Shown here: positions 55,901 through 64,000 of the stretch, piece after piece
Position numbering within the stretch: the stretch's first letter is position 1
How the letters are laid out: each line of letters starts with the position of its first letter
Source of the DNA: Chryseolinea soli
GTDB lineage: Bacteria; Bacteroidota; Bacteroidia; Cytophagales; Cyclobacteriaceae
Direction of reading: 5' to 3'
DNA length: 64,000 nt
Assembly: GCF_003589925.1 (NCBI RefSeq)
Contig: NZ_CP032382.1
Location: 1,426,001 to 1,490,000 of the forward strand
Position numbers and translations under genes: made by a program
Notes under the pieces: model-generated
Databases searched by the model: none
Told to the model about the DNA's origin: nothing
Seen by the model: the letters and a program-made list of their open reading frames with translations, nothing else

Positions 55901-57271
55901 TTAATTCAATCCGTATTTATCCATCAGGTATACTAATGCGGTCATGGAGGCGGCACCTAGTTCGAGTTCACGGCGGCTCACTTTGTCGATGGTGTCTTCC
56001 TGGGTGTGGTGGTAGTCGAAGTAGCGTTGGGAGTCGGGGAGGAATTCGAGGACGGGGACGCCCATAGGTTGAAGCGGGCTGATGTCGGCGCCGCCTCCTT
56101 CCTGTGAGAAGTCGGTGAGGCCGTAGGGTTCGAGCAGGGGTTTCCAGCTTCGGATCTTGGCTTTTACGGGGTCTGTTGCTGTCATGGTGAAACCCCGGGG
56201 CGTGAAGCCTCCGCGGTCTGACTCGATGGCGGCAATGTGTTTTTCTTTTTTGAGGCCTGCTTGCTTAGCATATTCTATGCCGCCGCGCAAACCGTTCTCT
56301 TCGTTCATGAACATCACGGCGCGGATGGTGCGTTTGGGTTTGATGCCGAGAATTTTGAAGAGGCGGAGCACTTCCATGGCTTGCACACAGCCTGCGCCAT
56401 CGTCGTGAGCGCCTTGGGCAAGATCCCAGGAATCCAGGTGGCCGCCTACTACGATGATCTCTTCAGGGTATTCGGAACCTTTGATCTCGCCGATCACATT
56501 AAAAGAAGGCGCATCCGGAAGGGTTTCGCAATGCGTCTCGAAATAAAATTGTACATCCTTCTCTTCCTTTAGCAACTTGCTGAGGCGATCGGCGTGGTTG
56601 GTGCTGATGGCAATGGCCGGAAGCTTCGGGATGTTTGGCGCATAGCGCAGGCCGCCGGTGTGCGGATAGTCTTCCGGGTTCAAGCCCATCGACCGCACAA
56701 TGACGCCGATTGCTCCATATTTTGCAGCTTCCGATGGTCCATAGCCACGCTGCTCAACGGCACCGCCATACGCTGCAAAGGCATCGACCGACTTCACGTC
56801 CATGGGGCGGTTGAAGAATACGATCTTTCCTTTCAGGTATCGCTCACCCAGTTGTTTCAGTTCATCAAAGCTTTTCACCTCTACCACCGTTCCGGAAACG
56901 CCGGCAGGTCCGGTGCCTACCGAACTGCCTAAAGCACACACGTTTACTTCGATAGGACCCGATTTTTTGGTGTTCAGGATCCGGCCGATCTCTTTTTGGC
57001 CACGGACCCAATGGGGCACCATCACGGGCTGGAGCCACACAGAGTCGGACACACTTTCCAGTTCATGACGGCTCCATTCCACTCCGGCCGCGGCGCCCGG
57101 CGAGCCGCTCAGGCGTGCGCCTACTTCCGTGGTGAGATAGTGTAGCCAGGCATAACTCTTGCCGTCTACCAAAGCCTTGTCGAAAATTTGTTTGATGGCG
57201 GATTCATCTTGGGTTTGTCCCTGCGCCATCAGGGTAATGAGCGTAAAAACGAATAGCAGGTTTCTTTTCAT
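55901..57271 (-). CDS. Secreted M28 peptidase, carboxypeptidase Q-like
   Basis: 456-aa exported peptidase. Signal peptide MKRNLLFVFTLITLMAQGQ. The N-terminal part with TTEVGARLSGSPGAAAGVEW and a PA-like insert (GKIVFFNRPMDVKSVDAFAA, YGPSEAAKYGAIGVIVRSMG) is typical of plasma glutamate carboxypeptidase-like enzymes. The M28 metal site is VVGGHLDSWDLAQGAHDDGA, FMNEENGLRGGIEYAKQ, AIESDRGGF and DYHHTQEDTIDKVSRRELEL, all complete. It probably trims dipeptides or peptides in the periplasm. It is a second secreted M28 enzyme in the window but a different subgroup from the one at 48.2 kb. Confidence 0.92.
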   Translation of the reverse strand: MKRNLLFVFTLITLMAQGQTQDESAIKQIFDKALVDGKSYAWLHYLTTEVGARLSGSPGAAAGVEWSRHELESVSDSVWLQPVMVPHWVRGQKEIGRILNTKKSGPIEVNVCALGSSVGTGPAGVSGTVVEVKSFDELKQLGERYLKGKIVFFNRPMDVKSVDAFAAYGGAVEQRGYGPSEAAKYGAIGVIVRSMGLNPEDYPHTGGLRYAPNIPKLPAIAISTNHADRLSKLLKEEKDVQFYFETHCETLPDAPSFNVIGEIKGSEYPEEIIVVGGHLDSWDLAQGAHDDGAGCVQAMEVLRLFKILGIKPKRTIRAVMFMNEENGLRGGIEYAKQAGLKKEKHIAAIESDRGGFTPRGFTMTATDPVKAKIRSWKPLLEPYGLTDFSQEGGGADISPLQPMGVPVLEFLPDSQRYFDYHHTQEDTIDKVSRRELELGAASMTALVYLMDKYGLN

Positions 57272-57306
57272 GCGGATGTTTCTTGGAGCGAAGATATTAT
57301 AATTTA

Positions 57307-57729
57307 TCAGTTGATGACTTGTGCGGTCTTCAGAATATACATGTGATGGTCGGGGTCCTTGTCGTTTAGCATCAACGTGCCTTCCATGACGATGGGTTTA
57401 GTAGAGAATTTTATTTTTTCTGCCGACTCCACTTCCACCACTGTTTCCGGACCTGCGGCGCCACAAAAATAACAGAGACTGAACGGCAATGCCGACAGCA
57501 TGAACTTGGATTGGCTGCCCACTTCAGCCAACGGAATGATGTAGCCTTTTATCCGGATTTTCTTTCCCTGGAAGGTCTTCAAATGCTTGCTGAAAAGCGG
57601 CACCTCCACGTCGAAGCCGTTCGCATCCTTTTTGGTCTGATAGCCAACCTCGGCCAGCGTGTTCCAGAAATTGTCCTGGGCGATGGCCACACCGGTGACG
57701 GTCATAAAAAGAAGAACAAGGAATTTCAT
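57307..57729 (-). CDS. Small exported protein, DUF3299-like
   Basis: 140-aa exported protein; ATG 57729 begins a signal peptide (MKFLVLLFMTVTGVAIAQD). The mature part has an OB-like pattern with GKKIRIKGYIIPLAEVGSQS, then a Cys-rich turn LCYFCGAAGPETVVEV and a final MEGTLMLNDKD strand. This resembles DUF3299, a family found near metal and lipoprotein transport genes, but the match is by eye. Two close Cys residues (CYFC) suggest metal or redox chemistry. It lies 35 nt downstream of the M28 gene. Confidence 0.62.
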   Translation of the reverse strand: MKFLVLLFMTVTGVAIAQDNFWNTLAEVGYQTKKDANGFDVEVPLFSKHLKTFQGKKIRIKGYIIPLAEVGSQSKFMLSALPFSLCYFCGAAGPETVVEVESAEKIKFSTKPIVMEGTLMLNDKDPDHHMYILKTAQVIN

Positions 57730-57876
57730 GCCGTTCAAAATAAGGTCAACGCCCTGATTTATAAAAACCAGCCGCCACCGGAGAACGAATTAGTTTTCAC
57801 AATCGTTTGAAATTAAAGCTGAATAGGAGAATTTTGACCCGACCCCTCTTCTGCTTTGTAACAAAACCCGTGTGGT

Positions 57877-58785
57877 ATGGCATTTCTTTTTGATTCTTTT
57901 GAAGGCTGGAAAACCTATAGCGACACCCAAAAAATGTCGCTGGTAGACGTGGTCCTGGAGTATGAGGCCACCCAAAAAAGCCACACGCCCGACGACACAA
58001 AGAAAGGCTTGTTAAGGGCGTGGGAAGTCATGAAAGATGCTGTGCATACCGGCCTGGAGGAAGATATGACCTCGCGGTCGGGCATGATCAATAACGGCGC
58101 AAAGAAAGTATACCGCTATCCCAAAGCTGTGTTGTCCAAGGAATTTCAACAGCTTATCGCGCGGGCGCTGGCGGCAAAAGAAGTAAACTCGTGCATGGGG
58201 CGTGTCGTGGCGGCTCCCACGGCCGGCGCCAGCGGCATCATGCCGGGTGTGCTCTACACCTTGCAGGAGATCCATCAAATTCCCGATGAGAAAATTATTG
58301 AGGCCATGCTCATCGCGGCAGGCATCGCCCTGATCATGGAACAAAAAGCTTCCATTGCCGGAGCTGTCGGAGGATGTCAGGCCGAAACGGGCACCGCCGC
58401 CGCTATGGGTGCGGGTGCCATTGTGTATTGTCTCGATGGAAATACCGACCAGATCTTTACCGGCGTAGCCATCACGGTGCAGTGCATGTTAGGATTGGTG
58501 TGCGACCCGGTGGCGGGACTTGTCGAGATCCCGTGCGTGGTGCGCAACGCCAGCGCTGCTGCTATCGCCAACAGTTCGGCACAGATCGCACTGGCCGATG
58601 TGAGCAGTGTTATCCCGGTGGATGAAGTGATCGAAGCAATGGGTGAAATTGGTGCCAGCATGGAAACGCGCTACAAAGAAACAGCCCTGGGCGGACTGGC
58701 CGCCACAAAGACCGGACAAGCTATCGCACGAAAAGTGTTGATACGAGACATCGAAATCCTTCCCGACGAACAGATTCCATCATGA
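57877..58785 (+). CDS. sdaAA: L-serine dehydratase, iron-sulfur-dependent, alpha subunit
   Basis: 302-aa L-serine ammonia-lyase alpha domain, which converts serine to pyruvate and ammonia using a [4Fe-4S] cluster. Conserved Cys-bearing segments are VNSCMGRVVAAPTAGASGIM, AGAVGGCQAETGTAAAMGAG and GLVCDPVAGLVEIPCVVRNA. The beta domain, fused at the N-terminus in E. coli SdaA, is absent, so a separate beta subunit is expected elsewhere. The last 65 nt overlap the 3' end of a convergent membrane-protein gene. With gcvP nearby it touches serine/glycine turnover, but the two are not in an operon. Confidence 0.93.
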   Translation: MAFLFDSFEGWKTYSDTQKMSLVDVVLEYEATQKSHTPDDTKKGLLRAWEVMKDAVHTGLEEDMTSRSGMINNGAKKVYRYPKAVLSKEFQQLIARALAAKEVNSCMGRVVAAPTAGASGIMPGVLYTLQEIHQIPDEKIIEAMLIAAGIALIMEQKASIAGAVGGCQAETGTAAAMGAGAIVYCLDGNTDQIFTGVAITVQCMLGLVCDPVAGLVEIPCVVRNASAAAIANSSAQIALADVSSVIPVDEVIEAMGEIGASMETRYKETALGGLAATKTGQAIARKVLIRDIEILPDEQIPS

Positions 58786-59260
58786 GGTATCCGATCGGGT
58801 CTTTAATGGATTCAATCAGGTCGTGCACTTTGTCGCCAAAGAAATAGATGGCGATGCTGAAGATCACCGACCACAGTGCAGCGCTCACAAACATGTAGAC
58901 AATGATCTTTTCCTTTGGACTCCCCGAGCTCACGGCCAGCAACGTTCCGCCGATCGGTGTCAGAATGATCGGCGTCAATGCCGCCACGCCAAACAATCCA
59001 TATTTTTTCCAGATGCCGGCAAACTTCCGGTTGCTGGTGGAGAATTTCTTCCGTTTCGCAAAAAGCTTCTTGAATACTTTTTCCCTCAGCCAATTGCCAA
59101 AATAGGTAATGACCAACACCATGGTCATCATGCCGGCCACGGTCGATAAAATAGTGGTAACAATATTGAGGCGCACGCCATATCCGCCAAGAGGACCGAG
59201 GATAAATTTTAGCATGCTGGCAAAGTAAACCGGTATGGCCTTCAGTATCTCATCCCACAT
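58721..59260 (-). CDS. Small membrane protein, COG2426-like (putative small multidrug export)
   Basis: 179-aa membrane protein with about four helices: a first (LKFILGPLGGYGVRLNIVTT), a second (GMMTMVLVITYFGNWL), then a basic cytoplasmic loop (KLFAKRKKFSTSNRKFAGIW), GVAALTPIILTPIGGTLLAV, and IIVYMFVSAALWSVIFSIAI. The TPIILTPIGG segment is like the small multidrug-export/COG2426 group, but that name has little experimental basis. The last ~20 residues (RREGFRCLVSTLFVR) are encoded within the end of sdaAA on the other strand and look like extra sequence read through after a lost stop. Confidence 0.65.
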   Translation of the reverse strand: MWDEILKAIPVYFASMLKFILGPLGGYGVRLNIVTTILSTVAGMMTMVLVITYFGNWLREKVFKKLFAKRKKFSTSNRKFAGIWKKYGLFGVAALTPIILTPIGGTLLAVSSGSPKEKIIVYMFVSAALWSVIFSIAIYFFGDKVHDLIESIKDPIGYLMMESVRREGFRCLVSTLFVR

Positions 59261-59296
59261 AGCGCGCGTAGCTGTAGATTTCTGGTATCGTCTCGA

Positions 59297-59941
59297 TCAT
59301 AGTTTCTCGCCAAAGCTCAAGTCGCCGGCATCGCCCAAACCCGGCACGATATAGAACCGGTCGTTCAGGTTGTCGTCGACGGCGCATGTCCAGAGGGAAT
59401 GGGGGATGTCAACATTTTCGTTAACAAACTGTATTCCTTCCGGCACACTCACCAGCGAGGCTACGTAAAGATGGGAAGGTTTTCCGTTCTTCGCCAAAGC
59501 ATTTACCGATTGCACGATCGATTTTCCCGTGGCCAGCATGGGATCCACCAGGATCACCTCGCGTTGCGCCAGCGATGGGGTGGCCAGGTATTCCAGGTTG
59601 ATCACAATTTCCGTGTGCCCTTCCTGGCGGTAGGCGCCAATGAAGCCAGCGTCGGACTGATCAAAGAAATCGAGAAAGCCCTGAAAGTAAGGCAGGCCCG
59701 CCCGCATGATGGCAATTATCACCGGGGGCTCGGGCATCAGGTTCACGACCGAGGTGCCCAACGGCGTTTCTATGGGTGTGTTGCGATAATGCATGTGGCG
59801 CGAGATCTCATAGGCCATGATCTGACCCAGCCGGTGGGCATTCTTGCGAAAGCGGAGCCGGTCTTTCTGAACCTGCCGGTCACGCAGCTCGGCCACGAAA
59901 TGATTGGCGATGGAATTGTGTTCACTTAAATTAAAAAGCAT
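59297..59941 (-). CDS. upp: Uracil phosphoribosyltransferase
   Basis: 214-aa pyrimidine salvage enzyme, uracil plus PRPP to UMP. The PRPP loop is VILVDPMLATGKSIVQSVNA; other family parts are MRAGLPYFQGFLDFFDQSDA, YLATPSLAQREVILVDP and the uracil-site C-terminus YIVPGLGDAGDLSFGEKL. Standard length. It is divergent from the peptidase gene at 60021. Confidence 0.94.
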   Translation of the reverse strand: MLFNLSEHNSIANHFVAELRDRQVQKDRLRFRKNAHRLGQIMAYEISRHMHYRNTPIETPLGTSVVNLMPEPPVIIAIMRAGLPYFQGFLDFFDQSDAGFIGAYRQEGHTEIVINLEYLATPSLAQREVILVDPMLATGKSIVQSVNALAKNGKPSHLYVASLVSVPEGIQFVNENVDIPHSLWTCAVDDNLNDRFYIVPGLGDAGDLSFGEKL

Positions 59942-60020
59942 AAGGCTCCTTTTTTCTAACGAAAATTTAGAATAAAGTTGCGTTACTAACTAATCCTCCT
60001 CCGTAGCCCCTCACGCGCCT

Positions 60021-60932
60021 ATGAAGCTCCTGAAACAACTTTGCGAAATACATGCACCTTCCGGAAATGAAGTCGGCATGACGAAGTTTTTATTGTCTTA
60101 TATCGCAAAAGAAAAAAAGAAGTGGAAGGTGAAGCCCGAAGTCTTCTCGGGCGATGAATTTCAGGATTGCATCCTGCTCAAGTTCGGCGAACCCCGCACA
60201 GCCATCTTCGCACACATCGACAGCATCGGCTTCACCGTGCGCTATTTCAACCAACTCCTGCCCATTGGCAGTCCGGATGCAGAGATGGGCACGCGGTTAG
60301 TGGGAGAAGATTCGCATGGCCCCATCGAATGTGAACTGGAATTTGACAAAGACAATCATGCCTTTTATAAATTCGGAAGACAGATCGACCGGGGCACGGA
60401 CCTCACCTACAAAATCAATTTCCGTGAGACAAAGGAGTTTATTCAATCGCCCTATCTCGACAACCGGCTTGGTGTGTACAACGCATTAAAGGTTGCCGAG
60501 ACATTAAAGGATGGTGTGATCGTCTTCAGTTGTTGGGAAGAACACGGTGGCGGCTCGGTGCCTTACCTGGCAAAATTCATGTACGAGAACTGGAATGTGA
60601 GCCAGGCCCTGGTGAGCGACATCACCTGGGTATCCGATGGTGTGGAACACGGCAAGGGCGTGGCCATCTCGATGCGCGACCGCAACCTCCCCCGCCGCAG
60701 TTTTGTGGACCGCATCATCGCCATCGCCAAAAAAAGAAAAATAGATCACCAACTGGAGGTAGAAGGCATGGGCTCCAGCGATGGACGCGAACTTCAAACC
60801 TCACCGTACCCCATCGATTGGTGTTTTGTAGGCGCACCCGAGAAAGACGCCCACTCGCCTCATGAAAAAGTGCACAAACACGACATCGATACCATGATCA
60901 AATTGTATACGGTATTAATGAAAGATTTGTAA
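60021..60932 (+). CDS. M20/M42-type aminopeptidase
   Basis: 303-aa metallopeptidase related to M42/M20 (MH clan). Visible: LCEIHAPSGNEVGMTKFLLS at the start, IFAHIDSIGFTVRYF (metal His and Asp), SPYLDNRLGVYNALK, the acidic pair in CWEEHGGGSVPYL, a VSDITWVSDGVEHGKG segment, and the final metal His in DAHSPHEKVHKHDIDT. It is shorter than the M42 enzyme at 3.3 kb (356 aa) because of a reduced dimer/PDZ-like insert. A role in peptide turnover is likely; the substrate is unknown. Confidence 0.85.
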   Translation: MKLLKQLCEIHAPSGNEVGMTKFLLSYIAKEKKKWKVKPEVFSGDEFQDCILLKFGEPRTAIFAHIDSIGFTVRYFNQLLPIGSPDAEMGTRLVGEDSHGPIECELEFDKDNHAFYKFGRQIDRGTDLTYKINFRETKEFIQSPYLDNRLGVYNALKVAETLKDGVIVFSCWEEHGGGSVPYLAKFMYENWNVSQALVSDITWVSDGVEHGKGVAISMRDRNLPRRSFVDRIIAIAKKRKIDHQLEVEGMGSSDGRELQTSPYPIDWCFVGAPEKDAHSPHEKVHKHDIDTMIKLYTVLMKDL

Positions 60933-60975
60933 CTTTATTTTCGTCAGGGAGAGACCCAGCTCATGACGTTGTCTA

Positions 60976-61578
60976 ATGATAAAGCATACTGCTATGATGT
61001 TGCGCATAAGTCTATTGGTATTTGTTCTCCTCGGGGCCGACGAATCTTTCCAACTGAAACTGTCACGCGCCGCCATTGCGATCACACGCGATGCGGTCGA
61101 ATACGACCCCACCTATTTCAGCATACCTTATCCCAACGGTGATGTGCCGGCCAACAAGGGTGTCTGCACCGACGTGGTGATCCGTGCCTATCGCAAGCTG
61201 GGCATCGATCTGCAAAAAGAAGTTCACCTCGACATGAAGGACAACTTCAAACTTTACCCCCAACGCTGGGGGCTGAAACACACCGACACCAACATCGACC
61301 ACCGCCGGGTGCCAAACCTCATGACATTTTTTAAGCGTCACGGTGAGGAACTAAAAAAATCCAAAGACCCAAAAGACTATGAAGCGGGTGACATCGTGAC
61401 CTGGGATCTCGGCGGAGGACTGGGCCACATCGGCATCGTCACCACGCAGCGCTCCGGGGATCGTTTGCGTCCCCTCATGGCACACAACATTGGGAGAGGA
61501 CAAGAGCTGTCGGATTGTCTTTTCGATTACGTCATCACTGGCCACTATCGCTACCGGCCCGGAGAAGTTGCTCACTAA
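60976..61578 (+). CDS. DUF1287 (YijF-like) exported protein
   Basis: 200-aa protein with an N-terminal signal/anchor (MMLRISLLVFVLLGADES, preceded by six more residues from ATG 60976; ATG at codon 7 or 8 is possible). The body matches DUF1287: DAVEYDPTYFSIPYPNGDVP, ANKGVCTDVVIRAYRKLGID, DTNIDHRRVPNLMTFF and GDIVTWDLGGGLGHIGIVT. The Cys in GVCTDVV and His in GHIGIV match the NlpC/P60-like papain-fold catalytic arrangement, so a cell-wall or peptide hydrolase is plausible. It is 44 nt after the peptidase gene. Confidence 0.85.
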   Translation: MIKHTAMMLRISLLVFVLLGADESFQLKLSRAAIAITRDAVEYDPTYFSIPYPNGDVPANKGVCTDVVIRAYRKLGIDLQKEVHLDMKDNFKLYPQRWGLKHTDTNIDHRRVPNLMTFFKRHGEELKKSKDPKDYEAGDIVTWDLGGGLGHIGIVTTQRSGDRLRPLMAHNIGRGQELSDCLFDYVITGHYRYRPGEVAH

Positions 61579-61767
61579 ATATTTTCTCTGACACCGTGGC
61601 AGCATTCGCATGCGTCACCGGTGTGTGTTCGTTCACCACGTCGTATCGATTTGTCCGCTAAGCAACCCCTGGCCACGCACATGCAACACGTTGATTTTTT
61701 TATGCTTTGCCGGACGCTCAAAATCAGCTATTCAAAAATGTATTCTCTTCAAATTCTAAGATTCTGT

Positions 61768-61775
61768 TATTTTTG
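61768..61775 (+). promoter_or_regulatory. Exact -7 box for hpt
   Basis: TATTTTTG, 24-32 nt before ATG 61800. The -33 region is not consensus. Confidence 0.5.
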
Positions 61776-61799
61776 CAGTCCCTTAGCGGGGAAGTCATT

Positions 61800-62324
61800 A
61801 TGCAGATCAAGGATTTAGAGTTCAAGCCGTTCATCAGCAAAGCAAAAATTCAGTACCAGGTGAAAGCCCTGGCGGAGACCATCAATGCGGACTATGCAGG
61901 GAAAACACCCGTATTCCTGCCCATTCTCAACGGTTCGTTCATCTTTGCATCAGACCTCATTAAACAAATCGAAGTGCCCTGCAAGGTTTCTTTTGTGAAG
62001 ATCTCTTCCTACGTAGGCACCGCCAGCTCGGGGCAGATGAAGACCCTGATCGGCCTGGAAGAAAGTTTATTTAACCAGGATATTATTATTGTAGAAGATA
62101 TTGTAGACACCGGCCTCACGTTGCAAAAGATCGTAGAGGAATTGAAAAGCCTGGGCACAAAATCCGTGGAAGTGGTGGCCCTCCTGCGCAAGCAACCGGC
62201 CCGTGAAAAAATGATTGACGTGAAATACGTTGGCTTCGAGATCGAGAACGAGTTCGTGCTGGGCTATGGGCTCGACTACGACGGACTCGGCCGCAACCTC
62301 AAGGACGTATACAAGGCCGGTTAA
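61800..62324 (+). CDS. hpt: Hypoxanthine phosphoribosyltransferase
   Basis: 174-aa purine salvage enzyme. The frame is open upstream to a TTG at 61707, but ATG 61800 (MQIKDLEFKPFISKAKIQYQ) sits just after a -7 box and fits family starts. PRPP motif: IIIVEDIVDTGLTLQKIVEE. Flexible-loop region VKISSYVGTASSGQMKTLIG and C-terminal GFEIENEFVLGYGLDYDGLG are typical. It precedes adk on the same strand (103 nt). Confidence 0.95.
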   Translation: MQIKDLEFKPFISKAKIQYQVKALAETINADYAGKTPVFLPILNGSFIFASDLIKQIEVPCKVSFVKISSYVGTASSGQMKTLIGLEESLFNQDIIIVEDIVDTGLTLQKIVEELKSLGTKSVEVVALLRKQPAREKMIDVKYVGFEIENEFVLGYGLDYDGLGRNLKDVYKAG

Positions 62325-62364
62325 ATTTCATATTCGCCCATGCGTAAATCGAACTTTCATTCCT

Positions 62365-62372
62365 TATCTTCG
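62365..62372 (+). promoter_or_regulatory. Near-consensus -7 box for adk
   Basis: TATCTTCG (one mismatch to TAnnTTTG), about 55-63 nt before ATG 62428. It may drive adk and obg independently of hpt. Confidence 0.4.
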
Positions 62373-62427
62373 TCAGCTTGATACAACCCAAGCGGCCCAT
62401 TTTACAACGTAAACCGACAACGCTCAC

Positions 62428-63009
62428 ATGATCAACCTTATTCTCTTTGGCCCCCCCGGCGCAGGTAAAGGCACACAAAGTGCTAAAATCATTGAAAAAT
62501 ATTCGCTCATGCACATCTCTACGGGCGACCTTTTCCGCAAACACCTCAAAGAAGGAACACCCCTCGGCAAACTTGCCCAGGATTATATGTCGAAAGGAAA
62601 TCTCGTGCCCGATCAATTGGTGATCGACATGGTAGACGATAAAATAAAGAGCAGTGGTCAGATCGCCGGCATCATCTTCGACGGCTTCCCCCGCACCACA
62701 CCCCAGGCCGAAGCACTCGACAAATTGCTGGCCTCGAAGGGCGCCCCTATCAAAGTGCTCATCGAACTGGTTGTTCCTGAAGAAGAATTGAAGAAGCGAC
62801 TGGCCGAACGCGCCGTAAAAGAAAACCGTCCCGACGATGCCAAGCCCGAAGTGATCGCAAACCGGATCAGCGTCTACAAAGCAGAGACCGTTTCGGTTGC
62901 CGACTACTATAAAAAGCTGGGCAAGTATTCATCCATCGTAGGCGTTGGTGACATTGAAAATATTTTTTCAAACCTTTGCCGCGAGATCGATAAAAGCCTG
63001 CTGCTCTAG
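62428..63009 (+). CDS. adk: Adenylate kinase
   Basis: 193-aa nucleotide kinase balancing AMP, ADP and ATP. P-loop GPPGAGKGTQSAKIIEKYSL, AMP site MHISTGDLFRKHLKEGTPLG, VDDKIKSSGQIAGIIFDGFP and RTTPQAEALDKLLASK, then the lid region RLAERAVKENRPDDAKPEVI. The lid is short, without the zinc-type Cys lid. It is followed by obg after 42 nt. Confidence 0.97.
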   Translation: MINLILFGPPGAGKGTQSAKIIEKYSLMHISTGDLFRKHLKEGTPLGKLAQDYMSKGNLVPDQLVIDMVDDKIKSSGQIAGIIFDGFPRTTPQAEALDKLLASKGAPIKVLIELVVPEEELKKRLAERAVKENRPDDAKPEVIANRISVYKAETVSVADYYKKLGKYSSIVGVGDIENIFSNLCREIDKSLLL

Positions 63010-63051
63010 AGCAAAGGTCTTGTATAAAAAAACTCATTAACCGCCATCTCC

Positions 63052-64000
63052 GTGTCCTCACCAAACTTTATTGACTACGTAAAATTTTGTTCCCGCTCGG
63101 GTCACGGAGGTGCGGGGTATTTGCATTTTCATCGCGAGAAATTTATTCAACACGGCGGTCCCGATGGCGGCAACGGGGGCCGTGGGGGTCACGTGATCCT
63201 GCGTGGCAACGCCCAGCATTGGACACTCCTCCACTTGAAGTATCGGAAGCACGTGATCGCCACCAACGGCAACCGCGGCGAAGAACAGGACCGGACCGGC
63301 CACGACGGCGAAGACGAGATCCTGGACGTGCCCCTGGGCACCGTGGCCAAGCGCGCCGACACCGAGGAGATCCTTTTCGAGATCACCGAAGACGGCAAAG
63401 AATACATCCTCACACCCGGTGGTCGCGGCGGCAAAGGCAACGCCTTTTTTGCAACCTCCACCAACCAGGCCCCCCAACACGCCCAACCCGGCGAGCCCGG
63501 CAAAGAGGAGTGGATTGTTTTGGAATTGAAACTACTGGCCGACGTCGGTTTAGTGGGGTTCCCCAATGCAGGGAAATCTACCCTGCTCTCGGTGGTGTCG
63601 GCAGCCAAACCGAAGATCGGCGACTATCCCTTCACCACCCTCACCCCAAACCTGGGCGTGGTGTCCTATCGCGACGCACACTCTTTTGTCATGGCCGACA
63701 TTCCCGGCATCATTGAAGGCGCGGCCGAAGGAAAAGGGCTGGGTATCCGTTTCCTCCGCCACATCGAACGAAATTCTTTACTGCTGTTCATGATCCCCGC
63801 CGACGCCAAAGACATCGGGGTGGAATACGATATTTTATTGAACGAGCTGCGCAAATACAATCCCGAGCTTTTGGACAAAAAGCGGCTTTTGGCCATTTCC
63901 AAGGCCGATATGCTGGACGACGAATTGAAAGAAGCCATCAAAAAAGAGCTCCCAACCGAACTGCCCTCCGTGTTTATCTCCTCCATAACCTCGCAAGGAA
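63052..64000 (+). CDS. obg: GTPase Obg/CgtA (partial, 3' end off window)
   Basis: Open to the window edge (about 316 codons). The start is GTG at 63052 ([20 protein letters not shown]), with no better start upstream. The N-terminal glycine-rich Obg domain (about 1-160) has [18 protein letters not shown] and [20 protein letters not shown]. The G domain has G1 [12 protein letters not shown]2 [12 protein letters not shown]3 [16 protein letters not shown] and G4 SKAD. It is a ribosome-associated GTPase involved in 50S assembly and stress. The adk-obg order is common in this phylum. Confidence 0.97.
   Translation, partial: MSSPNFIDYVKFCSRSGHGGAGYLHFHREKFIQHGGPDGGNGGRGGHVILRGNAQHWTLLHLKYRKHVIATNGNRGEEQDRTGHDGEDEILDVPLGTVAKRADTEEILFEITEDGKEYILTPGGRGGKGNAFFATSTNQAPQHAQPGEPGKEEWIVLELKLLADVGLVGFPNAGKSTLLSVVSAAKPKIGDYPFTTLTPNLGVVSYRDAHSFVMADIPGIIEGAAEGKGLGIRFLRHIERNSLLLFMIPADAKDIGVEYDILLNELRKYNPELLDKKRLLAISKADMLDDELKEAIKKELPTELPSVFISSITSQG

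Overview
The window looks like chromosomal DNA of a gliding bacterium of the Bacteroidota, order Cytophagales. A Chryseolinea- or Ohtaekwangia-like genus is my guess, not a demonstrated assignment. The reasons are a GldH gliding lipoprotein, an rplQ-carA-eno arrangement, DUF4154 (YfiR-like) proteins, TonB-receptor biology, and promoters that fit the Bacteroidota consensus (TTTG, 19 nt, TAnnTTTG). No rRNA, tRNA, CRISPR array, insertion sequence or phage gene was seen. Most of the window is core genome with small accessory pockets.

Layout. 1-10.5 kb: a partial metal/cobalamin-type binding protein, two palindromic repeat copies, two tandem YfiR-like genes next to a PAS histidine kinase, an M42 peptidase with an acyl-CoA carboxylase beta subunit, Ppx/GppA, an AT-richer lipoprotein, and a TonB receptor coupled to a third YfiR-like gene. 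10.7-15.2 kb: Ldh-type dehydrogenase, a small outer-membrane protein, an FtsB/DivIC-like protein, enolase and carA. 15.3-30 kb: one long minus-strand ribosomal block from rplC to rplQ, including secY, map, infA and rpoA. rpsJ is absent from its head. A consensus promoter lies before rplC and a second one lies inside the block, between rpsN and rpsH.

30-38.5 kb: FecCD/FecE-type ABC transporter genes, a phosphorylase-like glycosyltransferase without the PLP lysine, a Na+/solute symporter with myo-inositol oxygenase (a probable inositol module), and small lipoproteins including a DM13 protein. 38.6-40.1 kb: an unusual compact operon of ECF sigma factor, an 89-aa protein and ClpP. 40.3-46 kb: gldH-ricT-purD and recQ. 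46-48 kb: arabinose-5-phosphate isomerase and mannose-1-phosphate guanylyltransferase (envelope sugar precursors). 48-64 kb: two secreted M28 peptidases, gcvP, a CHASE3/GAF protein with no output domain, a double NTF2-like protein, sdaAA, a small membrane protein, upp, an M20/M42 peptidase, a DUF1287 protein, hpt, adk and the start of obg.

The most promising unexplained features are the sigma/89-aa/ClpP operon, the covarying palindromic repeats near 0.8-1.0 kb, the lysine-less phosphorylase homologue, and the regulatory architecture of the ribosomal block. All functions are read from sequence motifs; no database search was run.
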